Shown: positions 28,032 to 36,761, numbered from the stretch's first letter. The stretch is DNA of 64,000 bases from Treponema sp. UBA4267 (GCA_002395155.1 DGWD01000045.1:41497-105496), one strand, 5' to 3'. Program-made: numbers and translations. The notes: generated from the sequence alone by a model not told the origin.

Positions 28032-28060
28032 TCAGTCAGGCTTGATATAAACCTGACTGA
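28032..28060. promoter_or_regulatory. Strong hairpin after potD, T tract on the opposite strand only
   Basis: The 9-bp perfect arms TCAGTCAGG and CCTGACTGA enclose 11 nt. On the plus strand it is preceded by a run of A and followed by CCGTTAG, not T. On the minus strand it would be a classic terminator, but no minus-strand gene is seen here. It may still protect the 3' end of the pot mRNA. Confidence 0.6.
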
Positions 28061-28148
28061 CCGTTAGAATACAATCATTAAAAAAAATATAACCAATCTA
28101 TTCATAAATAATCTATTTTAGAAAGCTTTTTATATTTTTATAATTAAT

Positions 28149-28177
28149 TTGACGAATCGGAGTAAGTAATTTAGCAT
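28149..28177 (+). promoter_or_regulatory. Promoter of the GGDEF-EAL gene
   Basis: TTGACG at 28149-28154, a 17-bp spacer and TAGCAT at 28172-28177. An AGGA ribosome binding site precedes ATG 28197. Confidence 0.45.
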
Positions 28178-28196
28178 TATTATTGGTAGGATTTGA

Positions 28197-29870
28197 ATGG
28201 ATATAAACCACTCTCTTGTACTCGATAACATTAATTCTCCTATACTTGTAGGTATTCCTATAAAAGACGAAACAGGAAGAATCGTAGATTTTGATATCGC
28301 ATACACAAATGAAGAGCTTAAAAAGGCTGTTGGATTTGTAATTAAAGACAAACCTAGATGGAGCGATTTCGAAGCTGACATTACATCAGATGTTCCTTGG
28401 TTTAAAATGGCCATAGATGCAATTGCAGGACGTTTTTATCCAGATGCAGTATATTATTCTCCATCCACACAATCATGGTACAAGATTGACATGCGTTGGC
28501 TGCCAGAAGAAAAATACGTAATTGTATGTTTCTCTAACATAACTTCAGAACGTGTTTACTACCAGAAATTAAAACGCTCATTAATAACAGATCCTCTTAC
28601 AGGCTTCTTAAACCGCTCAGGCTTTGACGATGCTTTTGGCATAACTCTTGAAACCGCACATTTTTCTCACACTTTTGCAGGCATTTTATTAATTGATATA
28701 GATAACCTCCAGAACGTAAACGACTCCCGAGGTATAAAAGAAGGCGACAACCTTATTCTTAGAGTTGCCGATGTACTCAAACAATTCCAGAAGGAATACA
28801 TCCAGGTTTTCCGTTATGGTGATGATGAATTTGCCATCATCATTTCTAATTTTACTTCAGAAGACAGCCTTACAAACTTTATAGATTGCATTTACGAAGC
28901 TTTCCAGATAAAACAAATTGGAGTTTCTGGAGGAGTTTCATACTACCCTACCCATTCTGAACAGCAGGATGAGCTTATCCGTTTTGCAGATATGGCCATT
29001 CATTATGCCAAGAAAAACGGAAAAAATAATTTTGTTTACTTTGAACCAGACATGCAGAGAGTCTTTATCCAGCACCTACAGTTACAGACAAAAATGACAA
29101 CTGCAATCCTTGAAAGTTCATTTAAACAGTTTTATCAGCCACAGTTTGATATACACACAGGCGAACTTAGAGGTTTTGAAGCCCTTATCCGCTGGTCAGA
29201 TACAGAACTTGGAGATATAGCACCATCTGTCTTTATTCCACTTGCTGAAGAAACAGGACTTATTATTTCAATAGGACGCTGGGTTTTAAAAACTGCAATT
29301 TCAACACTCAAGACCTGGCAGGAAAAATATAATTTCAAGGGAATTATGTCTGTAAACGTTTCTCCAGTCCAACTCAGACAGGAAAACTTTATCCCAGAAC
29401 TTACAGAACTTATTGAACGTTATCAAATTGACCCAAATCTGCTTGAAATTGAAATTACCGAAGGTGTAATGATTCATAACATGAACGACACAATTGAAAA
29501 ACTTAAGGAGATAAAGAGAAAAGGCCTTAGAGTATCACTAGATGATTTTGGAACAGGCTATTCATCTTTAAGTTACCTTCAAATGTTACCGCTCAATACT
29601 CTTAAAATTGACAAGTCATTTATTAATAATATTACTTCTGCAGATGGCATTCAGGCCAACATCACTTCATCCATTATCACTATGGTTGAAAAAATGGGAC
29701 TGGAAACTATTGCAGAAGGAGTTGAGCACCCGGAACAGCTGGACTTACTTAATAAGTTCAACTGTAACATTGTTCAGGGCTTTTTAAGAGGTAAACCAAT
29801 GCCTTTTAATTCCTGCGATGCCTACCTGGCTGGCGATAAAAACGCCCTTCTAAAAACTGGCAAGGACTAA
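28197..29870 (+). CDS. PAS-GGDEF-EAL protein, probable c-di-GMP phosphodiesterase
   Basis: This 557-residue protein has a PAS-like N-terminus (about 1-120), a GGDEF domain (about 130-285) and an EAL domain (about 300-545). The GGDEF motif reads GDDEF, so cyclase activity may be lost. The EAL side looks intact: EALIRW, NVSPVQ, EITEG, DDFGTGYSSL, LKIDKSFI and AEGVEH all carry the metal and substrate residues. It should degrade c-di-GMP, with the GGDEF part perhaps binding GTP. There is no membrane segment, so it is cytosolic. It has its own promoter and stands alone. Confidence 0.9.
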   Translation: MDINHSLVLDNINSPILVGIPIKDETGRIVDFDIAYTNEELKKAVGFVIKDKPRWSDFEADITSDVPWFKMAIDAIAGRFYPDAVYYSPSTQSWYKIDMRWLPEEKYVIVCFSNITSERVYYQKLKRSLITDPLTGFLNRSGFDDAFGITLETAHFSHTFAGILLIDIDNLQNVNDSRGIKEGDNLILRVADVLKQFQKEYIQVFRYGDDEFAIIISNFTSEDSLTNFIDCIYEAFQIKQIGVSGGVSYYPTHSEQQDELIRFADMAIHYAKKNGKNNFVYFEPDMQRVFIQHLQLQTKMTTAILESSFKQFYQPQFDIHTGELRGFEALIRWSDTELGDIAPSVFIPLAEETGLIISIGRWVLKTAISTLKTWQEKYNFKGIMSVNVSPVQLRQENFIPELTELIERYQIDPNLLEIEITEGVMIHNMNDTIEKLKEIKRKGLRVSLDDFGTGYSSLSYLQMLPLNTLKIDKSFINNITSADGIQANITSSIITMVEKMGLETIAEGVEHPEQLDLLNKFNCNIVQGFLRGKPMPFNSCDAYLAGDKNALLKTGKD

Positions 29871-29879
29871 TTTAAGATT

Positions 29880-30290
29880 CTAAGGGGCCCTATACTCAAC
29901 ATAGCGGACCCTGCCTTCCTTCACAGCCTTCTTAATCTCTTTTTCACGGCCCGATAAAGTTGACTGACCGCTTTTAACTTCAATTAAAAGAACTTCATCC
30001 ACCCTGTCACTTTGAGAAAGTCCTGAAAAGGCAACAAAATCTACAGGCTTCCCAATAAAACGTGCATCCGCAGGATTACATGGAAAATCCGGAAGAAAAG
30101 GTGCAACCTGTTCAATGACCTGACCTCCAATCACCGCTTTTGACCTTTTAATAGCATCCTTTCTGAGGCTGGAAGATTCTTTATGTAAACGAATAGTTTG
30201 AATTAGTAACAGTAAAATCAGAAGACCAAAAATTAAAATTATATAAATAAAATTATCCTGGTTGTATAAAAAAGTCTTGAGTTTATCCAT
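29880..30290 (-). CDS. Membrane-anchored Holliday-junction-resolvase-like nuclease
   Basis: This 136-residue protein has one N-terminal membrane helix (about 13-31), a basic linker and a nuclease-like domain. The pattern PVDFVAF (Asp) and then LLIEVKSG (Glu-x-Lys) fits the PD-(D/E)xK fold of the 'endonuclease related to archaeal Holliday junction resolvase' family. That family commonly has this N-terminal helix; its cellular task is not established. It is convergent with the GGDEF-EAL gene, 9 bp apart. No partner gene is seen. Confidence 0.75.
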   Translation of the reverse strand: MDKLKTFLYNQDNFIYIILIFGLLILLLLIQTIRLHKESSSLRKDAIKRSKAVIGGQVIEQVAPFLPDFPCNPADARFIGKPVDFVAFSGLSQSDRVDEVLLIEVKSGQSTLSGREKEIKKAVKEGRVRYVEYRAP

Positions 30291-30386
30291 AAATTTATTT
30301 TAACATATTGTCAGTTAATTTCTCTATATCACATTATTAAACTACATTTGAGGAAAGAAAATTATTTTGAGGTCGATAATAAAGAT

Positions 30387-31598
30387 ATGAAAAAATTACT
30401 TTTAACAAGCACAATTTTATCTATATTTATAATTCATGCATTTTCCCAGGAAGGCATTCTTTTTCATTTTAAACACAACAAGGGTGATGCAGTTTCCCAC
30501 GTTTCTACAGTTGAAGAGGAAGCCTACCTGAATGGCAGATTAAACAACCATACCCAGTTCATTAATAGAACTTCAACAACGGTAGAAGAAGTTGATAAAG
30601 ATGGTTCTGCCCTCATCCACACTCATTACATGACTACTCAAAACACCCTTATAAACCGTTCAGAAGAAACCTTAAGCTGGGGAGAAGAAGATGATGTAAG
30701 AATTCATCGTAAAGCAAGTGGTGAACTTTATGATTCAACTAACGAATATCTGCCAACTGTAAGAAATATTCCATCATTCCCGGACTACGAAGTCAAAGTT
30801 GGAGAATCTTGGGAAAAAGAAGGCCTTGAGGTACACGATTTAAGAGAACTTTTTTCTATGGACCAGGCCATCCAGATTCCATTTACAGCAACTTATACCT
30901 ATAGCGGTGACACAGAACTAAATGGAAATACCCTGCAAATTATTGATGTATATTACGAGTTTTTTCAGGACAATTCCACCGGAGCCTACTATAGGAATAC
31001 CTCGTATGCCGGCTCTTCTGGATATGCAAAACAAAAAATATTCTGGGACAGCAAAAAAAATGACATTGATCACTATGATGAAGAATTTCAGATTAAACTA
31101 GTCGACTTTTATGGCAATGTATTTCTTTTTAGAGGACTTTCAAAAGGTCAAGTAACCGAATACAAGTCTGTAAACAACGAAGAAACCAGAAAAAAACTTG
31201 AAAAATCTGTAAAAAAGTACAAATTAGACAATATTTCCGTAAAACAAAGTGATAAGGGACTTACAATCAGCCTTGAAAACATCCAGTTCGAACCTGACTC
31301 AAACAAACTCCTTCCACAAGAAAAGAAAAAACTGGAAAAGATTGGAGAAATCCTTAGCGAATTTACCAACGACCTTTTAATTACAGGCCACACAGCTTTA
31401 AGAGGAACAGCAAGCGGAAGACAAAAACTTTCAGAAGAAAGAGCACAAGCCGTAGCCGACTTCCTCATTTCTAATGGAATAAGAGATCAATACCATATTT
31501 TTACCCAGGGCCTGGGAGCGTCAGACCCAGTCGCTTCAAACGAAACAGAAGCCGGCCGCAGTCGCAACCGCCGCGTAGAAATTACAATCATGGATTAG
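30387..31598 (+). CDS. Outer-membrane OmpA-like protein
   Basis: The start is set at ATG 30387, which opens a good signal peptide (cleavage near AFS-QEG); an upstream in-frame TTG at 30348 would precede the signal by 13 residues. The product is 403 residues. Residues about 20-280 form an unidentified beta-rich domain. The last 115 residues are an OmpA_C peptidoglycan-binding domain (GHTALRGT, LSEERAQAVADFL, GRSRNRRVEI). The Asp that follows GHT in DAP-binding OmpA proteins is Ala here, while the partner Arg is kept. It probably links wall and outer membrane. Confidence 0.82.
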   Translation: MKKLLLTSTILSIFIIHAFSQEGILFHFKHNKGDAVSHVSTVEEEAYLNGRLNNHTQFINRTSTTVEEVDKDGSALIHTHYMTTQNTLINRSEETLSWGEEDDVRIHRKASGELYDSTNEYLPTVRNIPSFPDYEVKVGESWEKEGLEVHDLRELFSMDQAIQIPFTATYTYSGDTELNGNTLQIIDVYYEFFQDNSTGAYYRNTSYAGSSGYAKQKIFWDSKKNDIDHYDEEFQIKLVDFYGNVFLFRGLSKGQVTEYKSVNNEETRKKLEKSVKKYKLDNISVKQSDKGLTISLENIQFEPDSNKLLPQEKKKLEKIGEILSEFTNDLLITGHTALRGTASGRQKLSEERAQAVADFLISNGIRDQYHIFTQGLGASDPVASNETEAGRSRNRRVEITIMD

Positions 31599-31600
31599 AT

Positions 31601-33148
31601 TTATCCAGACTTTTGTGAAAGGGCCTTTTTGTTTTTACAAACTCTAAGACGCCCCTTCCATAAAAAGTTATCTTCCTCCACCTTTCCAGAATCTTTTAGC
31701 TGTTTTACAACTTCTACCGTATCCCTGTGAGTCCATACATTCACCCCAAGTGCTTTCCGGTAAGTTTTATTAAGCCTGTCGTAAAGTTCATCCTCAATTT
31801 CATCTTCCGAATAAAAATTACGGCTTTTTTTCAGTATTTTAAATGCATACTCCCAGTCGGCAAGTCTTTTCTTTTTTGGAGGATTTTGCCGGTTGTTACA
31901 TAAATCACAACCACTGCAAACAGCCTTTTCGGCCCCCAAGGCGTCCAGCAAAACCTGACGGCGACAATCCTTTGTCTCTGCAAACTCTCTCATAGCCGCT
32001 TCTCGCGAACCTGCTTCGTAAACAGAATAATTAAGTGAATCTTCTAAACTCCAGATTAAAATTGCCTTAGCAATACTACCGTCCCTCCCTCCTCGTCCGG
32101 CTTCTTGAATATAAGCCTCAGCGGTAGGAGAAGCCTCAATATGAACAACCGTTTTTATATCTTTTTTATCTACACCCATTCCATATGCACAAGTCGCACA
32201 CAAAACCCCATCCTTACTTTCATAAAACCATTTTTCAGTTTCATCCTTTTCGGCCTTTTCCATTCCCGCATGATAAAAACGAGCCGAACCCTGACCAAAA
32301 CAAAGGTTTAATTCCTTCGCCATATCCTCAGTTTTATCCCTGGTACCACAAAAAATAATCATTGGATGAGCTTCAGTTTTAGCAAGATAAAGAGCTTCCT
32401 TCTTCTTTGCCGAGGCATAACGTACAAAATAGTGAATATTCTGTCTGTCGCTGTCACTTCTAACAATATGGGCCTGACTTTCAAAAAGAATTTCCGAAAC
32501 CCTAGATAAAACCTTAGGAGAAGCAGTAGCCGTAAAAGCAGTAATCATAGGAGGATTAAGAGTCTTAATAACCTTTCCGAGGCCCAGATAAGCGGGACGA
32601 AAGGAATCCCCCCACTCAGAACAGCAATGGGCCTCATCAATTGCAATATGTTTTATATTTACGGATTTTAATTTCTCCAGCAGTTCTTCACTTTGTAGAA
32701 CCTCAGGATTTGCCAGAATAATTTGAGCACCTTCCCCAATAAGGCGGAAGTTCTCCCGCCTCTCTTCCCGACTTTGGCCGCCCCGGAAAATCACACTCCT
32801 CAGGCACCCTTCTTGCATGCGTCGTTGTTGATCCGACATTAAAGCCAGCAGCGGATAAATTACCAAAGTCGGCCCATCAAGAATCAAAGCAGGCAACTGA
32901 AAACACAAAGACTTCCCCGCCCCTGTTGGCAAGAGAACTATTTGACGGCCCTTGCAAAAAGAATCATCTTCATCACGAACTTCTTCATAATCACTTATGT
33001 TTTTCTGATACTCGTAGGCCTCTAAAATATTCGCAACCACCAGACGCTGCCATGGGTAAAGATACTTAATCCCAAAGGAGTTATATGATGTCTGGGTTAC
33101 AAAATCCTCAGAATGAAAATCATCGTTTTTTTCAGTTTGAACTTCCAC
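31601..33148 (-). CDS. recQ: RecQ family ATP-dependent DNA helicase
   Basis: This 515-residue protein has Walker A PTGAGKSLCFQLPAL, DEAHCCSEWGDSFRP, FTATAS and the QEAGRGGRDG motif VI. A Cys cluster (CRRQ, CSGCDLC) matches the RecQ zinc site, and a winged-helix-like end follows. No HRDC domain is present, as in short RecQ forms. It unwinds DNA in recombination and repair. Its stop lies 2 bp from that of the convergent OmpA-like gene with no terminator space between them. The N-terminal 60 residues before the helicase core are acidic and not conserved. Confidence 0.9.
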   Translation of the reverse strand: MEVQTEKNDDFHSEDFVTQTSYNSFGIKYLYPWQRLVVANILEAYEYQKNISDYEEVRDEDDSFCKGRQIVLLPTGAGKSLCFQLPALILDGPTLVIYPLLALMSDQQRRMQEGCLRSVIFRGGQSREERRENFRLIGEGAQIILANPEVLQSEELLEKLKSVNIKHIAIDEAHCCSEWGDSFRPAYLGLGKVIKTLNPPMITAFTATASPKVLSRVSEILFESQAHIVRSDSDRQNIHYFVRYASAKKKEALYLAKTEAHPMIIFCGTRDKTEDMAKELNLCFGQGSARFYHAGMEKAEKDETEKWFYESKDGVLCATCAYGMGVDKKDIKTVVHIEASPTAEAYIQEAGRGGRDGSIAKAILIWSLEDSLNYSVYEAGSREAAMREFAETKDCRRQVLLDALGAEKAVCSGCDLCNNRQNPPKKKRLADWEYAFKILKKSRNFYSEDEIEDELYDRLNKTYRKALGVNVWTHRDTVEVVKQLKDSGKVEEDNFLWKGRLRVCKNKKALSQKSG

Positions 33149-33222
33149 ACCAATAATATAGGTGCGAAATGACGATTTTAGGAAATGACTTTTAAATTTT
33201 TTTTATTTTTTTTTAGATTGTT

Positions 33223-33528
33223 TTATTCAGCATCACCGGCTTCGGCATTTGCATTATCAGCAGCTTCATCACCTTCTTTCTTTTCTTCTTTCTTAGGAGC
33301 TGGAGCGGGCTTTTCCTTTTTTACCTTTGGTCTATGAGGCTTTTTTCTATAATTAGTAACAAATCTTGCAAACTCAATCACCATAAGCATTACAACAACA
33401 GTAATTATTACTTTCAGATTTGTTAGTACACTCAAAATCAACGAAATATATTCTTTAATAGACATATTTTTTATATCGGAATAAAGCTGATTAAGATAAA
33501 GAGGATTTGTAAAAAGTCCAATTGGCAT
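33223..33528 (-). CDS. Small membrane protein with charged Lys/Glu/Ala tail
   Basis: This 101-residue protein has one membrane helix (about residues 39-56) followed by a basic Pro/Lys stretch and an acidic Ala/Asn/Glu tail. No family is recognised. It is upstream of recQ on the same strand with a 74-bp AT-rich gap. Coding is plausible from the clear helix and tail composition, but it could be species-specific. Confidence 0.5.
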   Translation of the reverse strand: MPIGLFTNPLYLNQLYSDIKNMSIKEYISLILSVLTNLKVIITVVVMLMVIEFARFVTNYRKKPHRPKVKKEKPAPAPKKEEKKEGDEAADNANAEAGDAE

Positions 33529-33552
33529 CCAAGCAAATTTTCAAGACCTTAC

Positions 33553-33581
33553 TTTTCACAAAGGGCCATAATCTTTATACT
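33553..33581 (+). promoter_or_regulatory. hisH promoter, predicted leaderless
   Basis: TTTTCA at 33553-33558, a 17-bp spacer and TATACT at 33576-33581. Only 7 nt separate the -10 box from ATG 33589, and no Shine-Dalgarno is present, so the transcript should begin at or next to the start codon. Confidence 0.5.
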
Positions 33582-33588
33582 TCAAAAT

Positions 33589-34206
33589 ATGATTGGAATT
33601 ATTGATTACAACGCAGGTAACATTACAAGTGTAGAAAGAGCCCTAAAACACTTAAACATTGACTTTATTCTTTCAAAAAATCCCCAGGAACTGGAAAATT
33701 GCGACAAATTAATTTTCCCAGGCGTTGGAGATGCAGCATATGCCATGCAGGAACTAAAAAAATCCGGCTTTGAAAGCTTTATTAAAGATAAGGTTGCTAA
33801 CGGAACTCCTCTTTTAGGCATTTGTCTTGGTTCACAAATTATTTTTGAACTTTCAGAAGAAGGAAATACACCTTGTCTGGGCCTCATTCCAGGACAAATC
33901 AAACATTTTTACACAATCGACCCTTCCCTCAAAAATAAACTTAAGGTACCTCACATGGGCTGGAACAATCTTGAATTCCAGGGTGACTGTCCAATTCTAA
34001 AAGACCTGCCAGCCAATGCCGACTACTATTTTGTTCATTCCTACGTAATCTGCCCTGACGACAGCAAGGTGATTAAGGCCCGTGCCGACTACGGAATTAA
34101 AGTTCCAGCAGTAATCCAGTCAGGAAATATTTTTGCCTGCCAGTTCCACCCGGAAAAATCTGGCCAGGCCGGACTTCAAATTTTGAAAAACTTCTGCCTC
34201 ATGTAG
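33589..34206 (+). CDS. hisH: Imidazole glycerol phosphate synthase glutaminase subunit
   Basis: This 205-residue class I glutamine amidotransferase has the oxyanion stretch FPGVGD, the nucleophile Cys in LLGICLGSQ and the His/Glu pair in CQFHPEKS. It releases ammonia from glutamine and passes it to HisF in histidine and purine-precursor synthesis. hisF follows after 25 bp, but no other his gene lies in the window. Related HisH/HisF pairs elsewhere also serve glycan amidation, so the pathway is not certain. Confidence 0.92.
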   Translation: MIGIIDYNAGNITSVERALKHLNIDFILSKNPQELENCDKLIFPGVGDAAYAMQELKKSGFESFIKDKVANGTPLLGICLGSQIIFELSEEGNTPCLGLIPGQIKHFYTIDPSLKNKLKVPHMGWNNLEFQGDCPILKDLPANADYYFVHSYVICPDDSKVIKARADYGIKVPAVIQSGNIFACQFHPEKSGQAGLQILKNFCLM

Positions 34207-34231
34207 GCTAAAAACAGGAAATTAAGGAATT

Positions 34232-34996
34232 ATGATAAAGAAACGTATAATAGTTTGTCTCGATGTAAAAGATGGTCGTACAACAAAGGGTGTAAAATTC
34301 CAGAACAATGTTGATATTGGAGACCCTGTTGAAATGGCAAAGGAATACTACCGCCAGGGAGTCGATGAACTGGTTTTCTACGACATCATTGCTTCTGCCC
34401 GTGGCCGTGGTCCAATTCTTGATTTAATTTCCCGTGTAGCCTCACAAGTTTTTATTCCCTTCTGCGTTGGAGGAGGAATTGGAACTATCGAAGACATTCG
34501 TTCCACAATCCTTGCAGGTGCCGAAAAAGTTTCGTTAAATAGCCAGGCTGTAAAAAACCCTGATCTTATTACCCAGGGAGCTAGAATTTTTGGAAACCAG
34601 TGCATTGTACTTGGAATAGACGTTCGCAAAGACCCAAGTAAACCAAGTGGATACGGAACAACTATTAACGGTGGTCGCGTTGACACAGGCCTTGATGCTC
34701 TTGAATGGGCAAAAAAAGGAGTAAGTCTGGGGGCTGGCGAAATTGTACTAAACTCCATGGATGCCGACGGAACTAAAACCGGTTATGACATAGAATTAAC
34801 CCGAATGATTTCAGAAAATGTTCCCGTTCCAGTAATTGCAAGTGGCGGTGGTGGAACTCCTCAGCATTTATCAGATGTTCTTACCAAGGGAAAAGCCGAT
34901 GCTGCCTTAATTGCTTCAATGGTTCACTCTGGTGCCTATACCGTAAATGGAATCAAAGAAGATTTGAACAAACTTGGCATTCCAGTAAGACTTTAA
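34232..34996 (+). CDS. hisF: Imidazole glycerol phosphate synthase cyclase subunit
   Basis: This 254-residue (beta/alpha)8 barrel reads closely along known HisF, with CLDVKDGRTTKG (catalytic Asp11 position), FCVGGGI, KVSLNS, GIDVRKD (second catalytic Asp region), DGTKTGYD and IASGGGG phosphate-binding loops. It closes the imidazole ring using ammonia from HisH. An AAGGAA ribosome binding site lies before ATG 34232. It is co-transcribed with hisH; the next gene (GH10) has its own leader. Confidence 0.93.
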   Translation: MIKKRIIVCLDVKDGRTTKGVKFQNNVDIGDPVEMAKEYYRQGVDELVFYDIIASARGRGPILDLISRVASQVFIPFCVGGGIGTIEDIRSTILAGAEKVSLNSQAVKNPDLITQGARIFGNQCIVLGIDVRKDPSKPSGYGTTINGGRVDTGLDALEWAKKGVSLGAGEIVLNSMDADGTKTGYDIELTRMISENVPVPVIASGGGGTPQHLSDVLTKGKADAALIASMVHSGAYTVNGIKEDLNKLGIPVRL

Positions 34997-35075
34997 ATTT
35001 AGGGTAATTCACCTTATACCAATAAGCTCCTTTCAAAATTATAATCATTATATATTTAAAATATATTAAAGATTT

Positions 35076-35087
35076 CCGCACCTGCGG
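35076..35087 (+). promoter_or_regulatory. Short GC hairpin just before the xylanase ribosome binding site
   Basis: The palindrome CCGCACCTGCGG, followed by TTTT and then AAGGAG, stands immediately upstream of ATG 35106. It may stabilise the mRNA 5' end or act as a weak attenuator. A TATAAT at 35040-35045 could be the -10 box, without a good -35. Confidence 0.35.
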
Positions 35088-35105
35088 TTTTAAGGAGTAA
35101 TTGGT

Positions 35106-36350
35106 ATGAAAAAACTTTCATCCTTTATTTTTATTATTTTTATTTCTATTTTCACTTCTCTTTCTTTTGCAGCAGACTGGCTTGATAAAGAAGTGCCATC
35201 TTTCTGTCAGGCCTATAAATCATATTTTGACCACGTTGGAATTGCCTGCGAATATGGAATTGCCGGCTGGAAAACAAAGGAAATTGCAACAGAAACCGTT
35301 CAAAAGGGTATTCAAAAACACGCAAACACAATTACTGCTGGAAACGAATTTAAACCACAGTTTATTATGGCCTGGTGGGGAAACAATCCAAAAGTTACAA
35401 ACACAACATTCAAAGCCACAAACGGAGTAACAATTAAAACTCCAGAACTAAAAGGCTTTGGAAGTGTTGATGCAATGCTTCAAATTTGTAAAGAAAGAGG
35501 CCTGCAGATGAGGGGACATGTTCTTGTATGGCATTCTCAAACCGAAGAGGCCTTTTTCCGTCAGGACTACGACAAATCAAAACCTTATGTTTCTAAAGAA
35601 GAAATGACAGCCCGCCAGGAATGGTACATAAAAACTGTACTTGAACACATACAAAACTGGGAAAAAGTAAACAACGACGGCAAAAAAATAATCTGGTGCT
35701 GGGACGTAGTAAATGAAGCCGTAGGTGATGGAGGTTCCGAGCTCAGAAAAGAATCTTCCTGGTTCAATATCTACAAAAACTACGATTTTATAGTAAATGC
35801 CTTCCGTTTTGCTAACAAATATGCTTCAAAAGACACCCTTCTTTGCTACAACGACTACAACTGTAATATTCCAGCAAAAAGACAGGGAATGATAAAGGTT
35901 TTGGACAATATTCTGGCTGCCAGAAACGATAAAACCCTCCCAACAAGAATTGATGCAATGGGAATGCAGGCCCACATTAGTAAATACGTAAAAGTTTCAG
36001 ATTATGAAAAAGCCATTCAGGATTTCCTTGCAAAAGGACTCGATGTACAGATTACAGAACTCGATATTGCTACCGAAGAAAAGTATGATGAAGATGAACT
36101 GTATCGCGTCTACAAGGACTACTTTACAATGTTTATAAAGAACAGAAAGATAAAGGACAAAAATGGCATTACAGCAATAACAATTTGGGGAATTAATGAT
36201 GAAGCAACATGGCTAAATTCTCCAAGTCAGATAAAGTGGCACAAAAACACAATTCAGTATCCTTTACTTTTCCAGTTAAAAGGAAACTCTTATCAGCCTA
36301 AAAAGGCCTTCTACGGTGTAATAGAGGCCGCAAAAGAATATAAAAACTAG
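35106..36350 (+). CDS. Secreted GH10 endo-1,4-beta-xylanase
   Basis: This 414-residue protein has a signal peptide (about 1-22, ending SFA) and one GH10 barrel. Seen motifs are HVLVWHSQ near 138, CWDVVNEAVGDGG with acid/base Glu204, and VQITELDI with nucleophile Glu318. The WGINDEATW stretch lies near the end. No carbohydrate-binding module is attached. It cuts xylan outside the cytoplasm, probably in the periplasm or medium, giving oligomers for uptake. The TAG stop shares the palindrome CTAG with the stop of convergent queD. Confidence 0.94.
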   Translation: MKKLSSFIFIIFISIFTSLSFAADWLDKEVPSFCQAYKSYFDHVGIACEYGIAGWKTKEIATETVQKGIQKHANTITAGNEFKPQFIMAWWGNNPKVTNTTFKATNGVTIKTPELKGFGSVDAMLQICKERGLQMRGHVLVWHSQTEEAFFRQDYDKSKPYVSKEEMTARQEWYIKTVLEHIQNWEKVNNDGKKIIWCWDVVNEAVGDGGSELRKESSWFNIYKNYDFIVNAFRFANKYASKDTLLCYNDYNCNIPAKRQGMIKVLDNILAARNDKTLPTRIDAMGMQAHISKYVKVSDYEKAIQDFLAKGLDVQITELDIATEEKYDEDELYRVYKDYFTMFIKNRKIKDKNGITAITIWGINDEATWLNSPSQIKWHKNTIQYPLLFQLKGNSYQPKKAFYGVIEAAKEYKN

Positions 36351-36754
36351 TCATCAACTCTGTAACGAGCCCGACTGGTTTCAGTTTCAAAAACATCTAC
36401 ACAATAAAGGACTGGATCTTTTTTATCCTTAGAATAAGATAAATCCAGTCCTTCTTTTTTGAGTTCAGCAATTATTCCATCATAAATAAACATGGCTATT
36501 CTTTCGGCACTTGGATTCTGATCAAAAATTGGCATATCATTCAAATTTGTATGGTCAACAGTCTTACATACAGCTCTCAAGGCCCCTTTAAGCTTAGAAA
36601 AATCCATAAGCATTCCACCTTCATTCAATTTATAGCCTCTTACGTGGGCATAAACCTTATAATTGTGACCATGAAGGTTTTCACACTTGCCGTTATAATC
36701 TCTTAAAAAATGTGCCGCTGCAAAATCAGCTTCTACTCTTACTTCAAAACTCAT
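36347..36754 (-). CDS. queD: 6-carboxy-5,6,7,8-tetrahydropterin synthase QueD
   Basis: I start at ATG 36754 (135 residues), which opens the conserved MSFEVRVEADFAAAH; the longer frame would overlap the murE promoter. Zinc-binding His residues lie in AAHFL and LHGHNY, the catalytic Cys in GKCENLHG, and VDHTNLND follows. QueD makes 6-carboxytetrahydropterin for queuosine tRNA modification. No other que gene is nearby. There is no Shine-Dalgarno; the -10 box ends 7 nt before the ATG. Confidence 0.88.
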   Translation of the reverse strand: MSFEVRVEADFAAAHFLRDYNGKCENLHGHNYKVYAHVRGYKLNEGGMLMDFSKLKGALRAVCKTVDHTNLNDMPIFDQNPSAERIAMFIYDGIIAELKKEGLDLSYSKDKKDPVLYCVDVFETETSRARYRVDD

Positions 36755-36761
36755 ATTCAAA

